From the NCBI GenBank assembly GCA_001689535.1, contig LUJP01000116.1, positions 1-27,999 of the forward strand: a DNA stretch of 27,999 bases, written 5' to 3'. The position numbers and the translations under genes are program-made. Positions within the stretch are counted from its first letter, which is position 1, and each line of letters begins with the position of its first letter. This document shows positions 1-7,521 of the stretch, in pieces. The notes under the pieces are model-generated. The model was not told the origin of the DNA and did no database searches. It saw only the letters and a list, made by a program, of their open reading frames with translations. This DNA comes from Bacteroidales bacterium M5 (lineage in GTDB: Bacteria; Bacteroidota; Bacteroidia; Bacteroidales; Muribaculaceae).

Positions 1-63
1 TTATGTTTCTTATGTTTCTTATGTGGCTTATAATTCTTATAAGAGTTATAAGAGTTAGTTTGG
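1..63. repeat. Degenerate 9-bp tandem repeat upstream of dnaG
   Basis: Bases 1-63 divide exactly into seven 9-base units that all begin TTA: TTATGTTTC twice, TTATGTGGC, TTATAATTC, TTATAAGAG twice, then TTAGTTTGG. The array touches the left edge of the window, so it may continue outside. The last unit contains TTAGTTTG, one base off the Bacteroidota -7 element TAnnTTTG, so the array may run into the dnaG promoter. No open frame of useful length runs through it. Confidence 0.75.
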
Positions 64-126
64 AGAAGGGAGGAGTAGGATAGGGGGAGTGTTTGGGGTG
101 GTTAGTTTTTTTTGTAATTTTGTGGA

Positions 127-2352
127 ATGCGACGTATTGATCAGGCAACGGTTCAGAAGATTCTTGATGCAGCAGACATTGTGGAGGTTGTGAGTGACTT
201 TGTGCATCTTAAGCGCAGAGGCAGCGGCTATATCGGTCTGTGTCCCTTCCACAATGAGCGCACGCCTTCTTTCAGCGTTTCGAAGTCAAAGGGTATCTGC
301 AAGTGTTTCAGCTGCGGTAAGGGCGGAAGTCCTGTCAATTTCATTATGGAGCTTGAGCAGATGAGCTTCAATGAGGCTCTACGTTATCTGGCCAATAAAT
401 ACCATATAGAGATTGAGGAGCATGAGCTGACGGATAAGGAACGCCAGGAGGCAAGCGAGCGTGAGAGTATGCTTGCGATCAATGACTTTGCCATGAAGCA
501 TTTCGAGCAGCGTCTGCTCGACACGCAGGCGGGAAAGGATATCGGCCTGAGCTATTTCCGTGAACGCGGCATCAACGATGCCATGATAAAGCGGTTCCAT
601 CTGGGCTATGCGCTCGAGCAGCGCGATGATCTCTATAATACCGCACTCAAAAAGGGTTTCACAGAGAAGTTTCTGTTAGAGACGGGCCTTTGCTATAAGA
701 CCGAGCGTGGTACGGTGCAGGACCGTTTCCGTGGCCGTGTTATTTTCCCCGTATTTACTATCTCGGGAAAGGTGGTGGCATTCGGTGGCCGCACTTTGCG
801 TAAGGACAAGGATGTTGCGAAATACGTGAACTCTCCCGAATCGCAGGTTTACAAGAAGAGTAACGAGCTTTACGGCCTCTATCAGGCAAAGCAGGCGATA
901 GTAAAGAAAGACAAGTGTATACTTGTGGAAGGTTACATGGACGTGATTTCCATGCACCAGAGCGGCGTGGAGAATGTGGTGGCATCGTCCGGCACATCGC
1001 TTACCGAGGGGCAGATACGTCTTATCCATCGTTTCACGGAGAATGTGACAGTGATCTACGACAGTGATGCCGCAGGTATAAAGGCGTCGTTGCGCGGTAT
1101 CGACATGCTCCTTGCCGAAGGTCTGAGCATAAGGGTGATGCAGCTGCCCGAAGGCGAAGACCCCGATTCATTCGCCCAGACACATTCATCGACCGAGGTA
1201 GAGGAATATCTGGCATCACATGAACAGGACTTCATTTCGTTCAAGACTTCCATACTTCTGAAGGGCCTTGACAATGATCCGATAGCCCGCTCGCGTGCCA
1301 TAACCGATATCGTGCGGTCGATATCCGTGATCCCCGACCCGATACAGCAGACGATCTATATCGGTGAGTGCGCGCGCTCGATGGGTATCGACGAGAAGGT
1401 GCTGTCGCTCCAGGTGGCGCAGTTTGCCGCCGACCGCGCCGAAAGGCTTCGCACAGAGGCGGAGCGTGAGCGGAATCGCGAGGCATTCCGGCGCCAGAGC
1501 GAACTAGCGCAGCAGTCGCCTGAGGTGTCACAGCCGGTGTCGCAAGCTCCCGAAGTTGTGACGGAGCCGAGTGGCAGCGAAGCGATACCTGTGGTTCAGC
1601 CATCGGTAATGCGTCCTTATGAGCAGGAACTGGTGGTGGATATAGTTAGGTACGGCCTGCTTTATTTCTGCGAATATGTGGATGAGAATAATCAGACTCA
1701 TTCAATGACGGTGCTGGACTACATAATGAACGAGCTTGCATCGGACGACATTTCTTTTACCGTACCGGCTTATCGCGCCGTGGCCGATGCCGCGAGCCGT
1801 TTGGCTGCCGAGGTCTGGCCGGCTGCGCGTGCTGAATTCGAGGCCCAGCTTGCCGAGTGGAAGCAGAACCAAATTTCAGAAGGAACAGCCGAGATAGAAC
1901 GCACCGCACAGGAACTGAGCGAAATCGAAAAGCGCGAAAAAGAGCTGGAGAGGAATGTGGAGGAAGCCGTTGGCGCCCGTCGCAGGGAGTTCTGTCTGGA
2001 CTTCATGAAAAAGAGGCTGATGTCTGATGCCGATGACGAGGTGCGCCGCACCGCTACAGCACTTGCCGTGCCACGCCAGACGTTAAGCAAGATACATACC
2101 AAATTCGGAGCCATAGCCACGGAGGAAGACCGGCTGGGCGAGCTCGTGCCCAAGGGTGTGTGCAATCTCAAGGCCAAGCTTATAGATGTGGAGATAAAAG
2201 AGGTGACAAAGAATATGGCCGAGCGCCAGCGCGAGGGCGACAATGACGGTGTGCTCGAGGCAATGAAGCGCCTTGTGGAGCTGAACGACATGAAAAAAAC
2301 GCTCGCCAAATATCTGGGCGAGCGTATACTGGTGCCATCTTCCCGACGCTGA
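127..2352 (+). CDS. dnaG: DNA primase DnaG
   Basis: Primase makes the RNA primers for lagging-strand and origin synthesis and works with the replicative helicase DnaB. The 741-residue protein starts with a CHC2 zinc-binding domain, with ligands C39, H42, C60 and C63 around the motif CPFHNERTPSFS. It continues into the primase core and a TOPRIM fold, where E268 lies in LVEGYMDV and D312/D314 lie in YDSDAAG. After about residue 440 the sequence is poorly conserved and contains a Glu/Lys-rich probable coiled coil near 600-650, followed by a C-terminal helical region that would be the DnaB-interaction part. It is clearly longer than the E. coli enzyme (581 residues). The ATG start matches the usual MxxID N-terminus of the family. 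The gene converges with the argC-like gene 21 bp away, and the end of its coding sequence carries that operon's terminator. Confidence 0.97.
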   Translation: MRRIDQATVQKILDAADIVEVVSDFVHLKRRGSGYIGLCPFHNERTPSFSVSKSKGICKCFSCGKGGSPVNFIMELEQMSFNEALRYLANKYHIEIEEHELTDKERQEASERESMLAINDFAMKHFEQRLLDTQAGKDIGLSYFRERGINDAMIKRFHLGYALEQRDDLYNTALKKGFTEKFLLETGLCYKTERGTVQDRFRGRVIFPVFTISGKVVAFGGRTLRKDKDVAKYVNSPESQVYKKSNELYGLYQAKQAIVKKDKCILVEGYMDVISMHQSGVENVVASSGTSLTEGQIRLIHRFTENVTVIYDSDAAGIKASLRGIDMLLAEGLSIRVMQLPEGEDPDSFAQTHSSTEVEEYLASHEQDFISFKTSILLKGLDNDPIARSRAITDIVRSISVIPDPIQQTIYIGECARSMGIDEKVLSLQVAQFAADRAERLRTEAERERNREAFRRQSELAQQSPEVSQPVSQAPEVVTEPSGSEAIPVVQPSVMRPYEQELVVDIVRYGLLYFCEYVDENNQTHSMTVLDYIMNELASDDISFTVPAYRAVADAASRLAAEVWPAARAEFEAQLAEWKQNQISEGTAEIERTAQELSEIEKREKELERNVEEAVGARRREFCLDFMKKRLMSDADDEVRRTATALAVPRQTLSKIHTKFGAIATEEDRLGELVPKGVCNLKAKLIDVEIKEVTKNMAERQREGDNDGVLEAMKRLVELNDMKKTLAKYLGERILVPSSRR
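2293..2324 (-). terminator. Intrinsic terminator of argR-argC-like operon, inside dnaG
   Basis: On the minus strand CGCTCGCC and GGCGAGCG form a perfect 8-bp stem (2317-2324 with 2300-2307) over a 9-base loop, followed directly by seven T (2299-2293). This is a textbook intrinsic terminator about 50 bases past the stop of the minus-strand gene. It lies wholly within dnaG codons. Confidence 0.85.
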
Positions 2353-2373
2353 TGCGCCGCGTTGGGCGGATAA

Positions 2374-3309
2374 TCAGTGGGATTTGAGCATGAGACCTAC
2401 GCGCTCCTGCAGTCCGAAGAGCAGGTTCATATCATGTACAGCCATTGCGGCGGAGCCTTTCATGAGATCGTCTATAGCCACCGATACCACAAGCTTCTTG
2501 CTTACCTTCTGAAGATTGATTATGGTCTTGTTGGTGCCGAGCACTTCGGTGATGCTCGGGGTGGCGTCGGAGAGGAATGTGAAACTGTGGTCGTCGTAAT
2601 AATCCTGATAGAGTTTTACGGCCTCTTTTTCTGAAATGGGGCAGTCGAGATAGATATTGACCGTGATGCCTCTTTCCCATCCGCCTGCTATCACAAGGAA
2701 AAGCATCGGAGCGGCGAAGCTCTGCTGAACGGATGTGAGGGCACGGGCTATTTCATCGCTCTCCTCATGCTCGAGCAGGCACAGCGCCTCGCCCGGTTCG
2801 GCATCAGGCTCGTTGACCACGGCGGTGACGTATATCTCAGTGTTAAGGAGCAGATTCTTGGCAAGAGGGAGAAGGCCCAGGAGCACGGCGGTGGTGAGGG
2901 GACGCGGCAGCGACGTGTGCTTTGCGCCGCGCACCAGAGGCTTGCGGGAAAGCTCGGGAAGACCGAACACCCATTCGTCGCCGTCGGCAAATGTGGACTT
3001 CTCAAGGAAATCGCCCGACACGTCGATAATCTTCACATTGTCGGGAACGCCGGCTTTAGTGACGAAATCCTCCGAGAGTCCCGGTTCGTCGAAGCACAGG
3101 AAAACCACATTGATGTTGTCCATCGGTGCGTCGGCCGAGAACCGCATGTAGGTTTCGCCCTGGAGGCCCTTGTGGACGCGCGACACCAGAGCGCCTTCGG
3201 CCTCGGGATCGTAGATCCACTGGATTTCTATATCAGGGTGGTTGATGAGTAGTTTGGTGATTTCGCCGGCAACTGTGGTTGTGCCTCCGGCAATTCCTGC
3301 ACGTATCAT
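2374..3309 (-). CDS. ArgC-like protein, probable catalytically dead paralogue
   Basis: The 311-residue protein aligns along its length with N-acetyl-gamma-glutamyl-phosphate reductase (ArgC), the NADPH enzyme of arginine synthesis. Shared landmarks are the N-terminal GIAGG and AGEI, GLPEL at 116-120, LGLLPLAKN at 144-152, GERGI-like WERGI, and the end block LMKGSAAMAVHDMNLLFGL. The key residues are missing. Where the family has NPGC with the nucleophilic cysteine, this protein reads LPRP (134-137), so Pro137 replaces it. The family's HQHxPEI histidine segment is not recognisable. The third glycine of the Rossmann motif is Thr11. The frame is intact over the full length, so it is not a decaying pseudogene. 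It lies 34 bp downstream of argR in the same operon. It is unlikely to be an active reductase; a ligand-binding or regulatory role is an inference. Confidence 0.8.
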   Translation of the reverse strand: MIRAGIAGGTTTVAGEITKLLINHPDIEIQWIYDPEAEGALVSRVHKGLQGETYMRFSADAPMDNINVVFLCFDEPGLSEDFVTKAGVPDNVKIIDVSGDFLEKSTFADGDEWVFGLPELSRKPLVRGAKHTSLPRPLTTAVLLGLLPLAKNLLLNTEIYVTAVVNEPDAEPGEALCLLEHEESDEIARALTSVQQSFAAPMLFLVIAGGWERGITVNIYLDCPISEKEAVKLYQDYYDDHSFTFLSDATPSITEVLGTNKTIINLQKVSKKLVVSVAIDDLMKGSAAMAVHDMNLLFGLQERVGLMLKSH

Positions 3310-3343
3310 GTGTGTGGGGGTATTATGGATAAGAGATAGAGAT

Positions 3344-3847
3344 TTATTTGTTGAAATAATGAGCTCCTTCCTGCATGATCTTTTCAGGGATAATGGTGGA
3401 GAGAAGGTCGTAGATTTCCGGCAGCGGGGTGTTGGCGTCGATAGCCACGAACACGGTGTCGGCTCCGGCGATTGATCCGAGAATAGCCGGCGATGATATC
3501 ACGTCGATGTCGTAGGCCACGCCGCCGGCGTAACCGTTGCGGGTCTTTATCACCACTGTCTGTCCGGTGACGGCCACAGAGAGAATGGCAGCCTGACGCA
3601 CGGTGTTCATGGCATGGGTGGCCATCTCGTCGGCAGCGGTTCCGTTGGCCGCGATTATATAACGGTAGCCGCCCAGTTCGGTGGCCACTTTGGATGTGCG
3701 GAGAGTTTTGAGGTCGCGGGAGAGAGTGGCCTGGGTCACCGAGCAGTTATGACGCTCAAGGAGCTCCATGAGCTCCTCCTGGCTTCCGACCGAATTGTGA
3801 AGTAAAATCTTGACAATCTGTGCAAGACGCTGTTGCCGCTTATTCAT
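3344..3847 (-). CDS. argR: Arginine repressor ArgR
   Basis: ArgR is a hexameric transcription factor that binds operators when loaded with L-arginine. The 167-residue protein has the N-terminal winged helix-turn-helix with the family signature around SVTQATLSRDLKTL (36-49) and KV at 53-54. The C-terminal oligomerisation and arginine-binding domain carries GSIAGADT (124-131). In E. coli and B. subtilis that segment reads GDD and the aspartates contact arginine; here the first is Ala129, leaving only Asp130. The gene is first in an operon with the argC-like gene. It has a good promoter 34-64 bases upstream, and its short leader probably allows autoregulation, although I could not identify a convincing ARG box. 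No other arginine gene is in the window, unlike the argR-argG-argC clusters I recall from relatives. Confidence 0.9.
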   Translation of the reverse strand: MNKRQQRLAQIVKILLHNSVGSQEELMELLERHNCSVTQATLSRDLKTLRTSKVATELGGYRYIIAANGTAADEMATHAMNTVRQAAILSVAVTGQTVVIKTRNGYAGGVAYDIDVISSPAILGSIAGADTVFVAIDANTPLPEIYDLLSTIIPEKIMQEGAHYFNK

Positions 3848-3880
3848 AGCGAAAGTGCATAATTAGTGAAATGTTAAGCG

Positions 3881-3911
3881 CAAATATATACACAACCCGA
3901 AAAATATGCAA
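3881..3911 (-). promoter_or_regulatory. Promoter of argR operon
   Basis: On the minus strand TTG (3911-3909), a 20-base spacer and TATATTTG (3888-3881) match the Bacteroidota sigma-factor consensus TTG-N19/21-TAnnTTTG. Transcription would start near 3874, giving a leader of about 27 bases before the argR ATG. Confidence 0.7.
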
Positions 3912-4005
3912 GAAATACGCAAAAAATAATTATTATCGTTCCGCCGGATTTGTTATGAGCATATTGTGAAACACGCTCTGGGGAACCATGATATGACGGG
4001 CGTAA

Positions 4006-4036
4006 TTGCCGAGGCGGGAAATTATTGCTAAATTTG
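4006..4036 (+). promoter_or_regulatory. Promoter of ychF
   Basis: TTG (4006-4008), a 20-base spacer and TAAATTTG (4029-4036) match the Bacteroidota promoter consensus. The predicted start near 4043 gives a leader of about 84 bases. It is divergent from the argR promoter, with about 95 bases between the two -33 elements. Confidence 0.7.
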
Positions 4037-4126
4037 CATCGGAATATTGCCTTGCGTGACGATGAAATTTTTTTTTCGGGCGACATTCCGTGTAACACAT
4101 ACAAAAAATCATAAATCCGATATATC

Positions 4127-5230
4127 ATGTCATTAAAATGCGGAATAGTAGGTCTGCCCAATGTGGGCAAGTCCACACTTTTCAACTGTCTGTCCAATGC
4201 CAAGGCGCAGTCGGCCAACTTCCCGTTCTGCACCATAGAGCCTAACGTGGGCGTGATAACCGTCCCCGACGACCGTCTCAACAAACTGGTGGAGATGTGC
4301 AATCCGCGCAGCGTGGTTCCGGCCACAGTGGAGATTGTGGACATAGCCGGCCTTGTGAAGGGTGCCAGCAAGGGCGAGGGCCTGGGCAACAAGTTCCTGG
4401 CCAATATCCGTGAGTGCGATGCCATACTTCATGTGCTCCGCTGCTTCGATGACGACAATATAACCCATGTGGATGGATCGGTGGACCCCGTGCGCGATAA
4501 GGAAATCATAGATTACGAACTCCTGATCAAAGACCTTGAGACCGTTGACAGCCGCATAGCCAAGACCCAGAAGGCCGCGCAGACCGGCGGCGACAAAACT
4601 GCCAAGCTGCAGTATGAGGTTCTGGCTCGCTACAAGGAGGCTCTGGAGCAGGGCAAGCCGGCGCGCTCAGTGACTTTCGACACTCCCGACGAACAGCGCT
4701 ATGCCCGCGACCTTTTCCTGCTGACCGCCAAGCCGGTTCTGTATGTGTGCAACGTCGACGACGCTTCTGCCGCTACCGGTAATGCCTATGTGGAGGCGGT
4801 GCGCGAGGCTGTGAAGGATGAGGATGCCTCTATTCTTGTGGTCGCCGCCCAGACCGAGGCCGAAATCGCCGAGCTCGAGACCTTCGAGGACCGCAAGGAA
4901 TTTCTGGAGTCGATAGGCTTGGAGGAATCGGGCGTGGCCCGACTAATCCGGGCCGCTTACTCGCTGCTGGATCTCGAGACATTCTTCACCGCCGGCGAGG
5001 ACGAAGTGAGGGCATGGACATTTCTCAGAGGCAGCAAAGCGCCTAAATGTGCCGGCGTGATCCATACCGATTTCGAGAAGGGATTCATCCGTGCCGAGGT
5101 GATAAAATATGACGACTATGTGTCGCTTGGCAGCGAGGCCGCCGTGCGTCAGGCCGGAAAGATGAATATCGAAGGCAAGGAATATGTGACGCAGGACGGC
5201 GATATTATGCATTTCCTGTTTAATGTATAA
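4127..5230 (+). CDS. ychF: Ribosome-associated ATPase/GTPase YchF
   Basis: YchF (Obg-related, OLA1 family) is a conserved P-loop NTPase that associates with ribosomes and usually prefers ATP. The 367-residue length is typical. The G domain begins at once with P-loop GLPNVGKST (9-17), followed by the switch motif DIAGLVKGASKGEGLGN. The base-recognition motif reads NVDD in place of the NKxD of true GTPases, as is usual for YchF. A helical coiled-coil insert follows the switch region (near KDLETVDSRIAKTQKAA). The C-terminal TGS-like domain ends with the conserved VTQDGDIMHFLFNV. The gene is monocistronic and diverges from argR. The choice of start is supported by the motif position and by the family N-terminus MSLKCGIVGL. 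Confidence 0.97.
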   Translation: MSLKCGIVGLPNVGKSTLFNCLSNAKAQSANFPFCTIEPNVGVITVPDDRLNKLVEMCNPRSVVPATVEIVDIAGLVKGASKGEGLGNKFLANIRECDAILHVLRCFDDDNITHVDGSVDPVRDKEIIDYELLIKDLETVDSRIAKTQKAAQTGGDKTAKLQYEVLARYKEALEQGKPARSVTFDTPDEQRYARDLFLLTAKPVLYVCNVDDASAATGNAYVEAVREAVKDEDASILVVAAQTEAEIAELETFEDRKEFLESIGLEESGVARLIRAAYSLLDLETFFTAGEDEVRAWTFLRGSKAPKCAGVIHTDFEKGFIRAEVIKYDDYVSLGSEAAVRQAGKMNIEGKEYVTQDGDIMHFLFNV

Positions 5231-5601
5231 CAGATTGTCACCATAACTCTGGGTCGTCGCTTGCGGAATTCGGCTTCGGTCATTGACATTAGTCAACTCC
5301 CGTCGGCCTCATCCGCAAGCTCCTACCATCTGAGCCGTTATGACAACAACCAGCCGTTAAGTACAATAGATAAACAAAGGATGGGCCGCCGGAAAATCCG
5401 CGAGCCCATCCTTGCCGTTTCAACTATTTATTTATGAGAGCCCTGAAGCCTAGTATCACTACCTGACAGCAGGGACGAGGGATGTCATGGGGTGATTTCA
5501 ATCACATTAATAAAACAATCCACACCCCTCTTAGTCAGAGAGGGAGTGCCTAAAAGAGATTAAATTATGTGAAGTCAAAGCGTTAAAAGCGCTTCGGGCC
5601 T
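5231..5601. other. Structured noncoding gap between ychF and recQ
   Basis: No plausible gene was found in these 371 bases. Several dyads are packed here. GCTTGCGGA (5259-5267) pairs with TCCGCAAGC (5312-5320), enclosing TTGAC-atta-GTCAA (5283-5296). A long hairpin lies at 5377-5413. GTGAT-ttca-ATCAC lies at 5492-5505. CCCTCT pairs with AGAGGG at 5526-5544. A weak AAGCG/CGCTT stem at 5578-5594 may be the recQ end signal. I found no TAnnTTTG promoter element, so a small RNA is possible but unproven. Confidence 0.5.
5377..5413. terminator. Candidate bidirectional terminator hairpin
   Basis: AAGGATGGGC (5377-5386) and GCCCATCCTT (5404-5413) form a perfect 10-bp stem, and the loop holds a further small CGGA/TCCG stem. 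The minus-strand side continues TTTGTTTATC-like and is the more T-rich. It lies between the ends of the convergent ychF and recQ genes and could stop either one. Confidence 0.6.
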
Positions 5602-7503
5602 TTAACATTTAGGCTTTTCAATCCGGGTGCCGCAGATTTGGATCAGCCCTTGGTCGGCCATCTTCCGGATGGTGGGAATCACGCGGTCGGGGCCCAGACG
5701 GAGCTGACTGCAGATGTCGGAGACCTGGCATCCTCCCGGATGGGAAGCGAGATACAGGATGGATTTCTGCAGCGAAGCCTCCGGTTCAGGGGATTTGCGC
5801 TTTGAGCGGCACACATCGCACTGTCCGCACGGTTGCTGAGGTTTTTCCCCGAAATATCGGAGCATGCGGTTTACCCGGCATTCGCTGTCGCTGAACATGA
5901 AATCGCGCATGGCCTCTATGCGCAGCTCCATGCGGCGGCGCTGTTCCTCGTAGATGGCGCGGGGAAATTCCAGCCTTTTGGGAAGCTCGCGCGAGGTGGT
6001 GAACAGCAGATATGGTGAAACCTTGCGCGGAACGTAGGAGAGCACATGGTTTCTAGCCAGTGTCACCAGCGCGTTATACACGGCATCGGGTGTCATGCGC
6101 AGGCGCGAGGCAATCAGTTCCTCTGAAATATAAACGAAGTCGGCAAACAGACCGGTATATGTGCGCAGCAGCAGCTGGAGCACACTGTCGGACTCATCGG
6201 GTAGCCGGAGGTCGTAAAGATCGCGCTTGCTGACGGTGACCATAACGTGCGCACGCGAGGAAATCTCGTCGGTATAATCTATATAACCGGCGCGGGTAAG
6301 GATGGCAAGCGCATTTCTGGCCACAGGGGGCCTGAAGCCGAAGCGCTCGCAGAACAGCGCGAAATTGAACTCATGAAGGGTGTTGTAGCCCGAGCCTACA
6401 GCCACCTCAAGGAAATTGCAGGCATGTTCGTAGACCTTGCGTATCACGTCCTTCTCCGGAAATGCCTCGTTCAGGCGTCGGGTAAGGGTGGCTTTGTCGG
6501 GCTGCGAGACCACCATTACGGCAAAAGACGGCAGCCCGTCGCGCCCTGCGCGCCCCGCTTCCTGATAGTATTCCTCAAGTGACGACGGCGGATCTATATG
6601 CACCACCGTGCGCACATCGGGCTTGTCTATGCCCATTCCGAAGGCATTGGTGGCCACCATCACTCTCACCGCACCCTCCTGCCAGCAGTTCTGGCGCGCG
6701 TTCTTGTCCTCGGCGGCGAGTCCGGCGTGATAAAAGTCGGCGCTGATGCCCTCGCGCAGCAGCAGTTCGGCAATCTCGCGTGTGCGCCGGCGCGAACGCA
6801 CGTAGACGATGGCGCTGCCGGAAGTGGCGCGCAGAATGCGCAGCAGCATGTCGGGCTTATAGTCGGCGTGACGCACCACATAGCTCAGATTCGGCCGCGA
6901 GAAACTTCTCGAGAACACGTTGTGGCTCCGGAATTCCAGCCGGAGCATGATATCTTCCACCACCTCGGGGGTGGCTGAGGCGGTCAGGGCCAGTACTGGG
7001 GCCTCGGGATAACGGCGGCGCAGCGACGCCACCCGGAGATACGACGGACGGAAATCATAGCCCCACTGCGAGATACAGTGGGCCTCGTCCACCACAATCA
7101 TGCTCACTTCGGCTCCCGAGATGTCGTCGGCAAAAGAGGCGGTGAGCAGTTTCTCGGGGGAGAGATAGAGGAGTTTCAGGCGCCCCATGCGCGCGCGCTC
7201 CATGGCCAGGCGGTATTCGGCGCGGCTCAGTCCGGAATGGACGGCGGCAGCCTTTATTCCCGCCTGGCGCAGATGGTCCACCTGGTCCTTCATCAGCGAT
7301 ATGAGTGGCGTGACCACCAGCGTCACTCCCGGCAGGATAAGCGCTGGAATCTGGAATGTAACCGACTTTCCGCCTCCGGTAGGAAGCAGTCCCAGAGTGT
7401 CGTTACCGGCCAGAACCGACTGGATGATTTCAAGCTGGCAGGGCCTGAACGACGTGTGCCCCCAGTATTTCTCAAGGAGCGAAAGTGGCGATGCGTCGGG
7501 CAT
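5602..7503 (-). CDS. recQ: ATP-dependent DNA helicase RecQ
   Basis: RecQ is a 3'-5' superfamily 2 helicase that unwinds recombination and stalled-fork intermediates. In the 633-residue protein the Walker A motif is LLPTGGGKS (39-47) and the Walker B is DEAH (139-142), followed by the RecQ aromatic loop CISQWGYDFRPSY. Motif V (FGMGIDKPDVRTVVH) and motif VI (QEAGRAGRDG) are present. The RQC zinc module has cysteines in SECRVNR, QPCGQCDVC, near 545-572. The C-terminal tail after it looks like a short winged helix and lacks a recognisable HRDC domain. The gene starts 18 bp after recJ, so the two are almost certainly co-transcribed. The pairing makes sense because RecQ unwinding supplies single strands to RecJ. 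Confidence 0.96.
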   Translation of the reverse strand: MPDASPLSLLEKYWGHTSFRPCQLEIIQSVLAGNDTLGLLPTGGGKSVTFQIPALILPGVTLVVTPLISLMKDQVDHLRQAGIKAAAVHSGLSRAEYRLAMERARMGRLKLLYLSPEKLLTASFADDISGAEVSMIVVDEAHCISQWGYDFRPSYLRVASLRRRYPEAPVLALTASATPEVVEDIMLRLEFRSHNVFSRSFSRPNLSYVVRHADYKPDMLLRILRATSGSAIVYVRSRRRTREIAELLLREGISADFYHAGLAAEDKNARQNCWQEGAVRVMVATNAFGMGIDKPDVRTVVHIDPPSSLEEYYQEAGRAGRDGLPSFAVMVVSQPDKATLTRRLNEAFPEKDVIRKVYEHACNFLEVAVGSGYNTLHEFNFALFCERFGFRPPVARNALAILTRAGYIDYTDEISSRAHVMVTVSKRDLYDLRLPDESDSVLQLLLRTYTGLFADFVYISEELIASRLRMTPDAVYNALVTLARNHVLSYVPRKVSPYLLFTTSRELPKRLEFPRAIYEEQRRRMELRIEAMRDFMFSDSECRVNRMLRYFGEKPQQPCGQCDVCRSKRKSPEPEASLQKSILYLASHPGGCQVSDICSQLRLGPDRVIPTIRKMADQGLIQICGTRIEKPKC

Positions 7504-7521
7504 GAGAGAGGAGCGTGAGGC

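Noticed and set aside
28..34. TATAAT in the left-edge repeat as a classical sigma-70 -10 box
   Set aside because: Bacteroidota use TAnnTTTG, and the hexamer arises from the 9-bp repeat; there is no matching -35.
3848..4126. ARG box operator between argR and ychF
   Set aside because: AT-rich short dyads exist but none fits the known 18-bp ARG box well enough to call.
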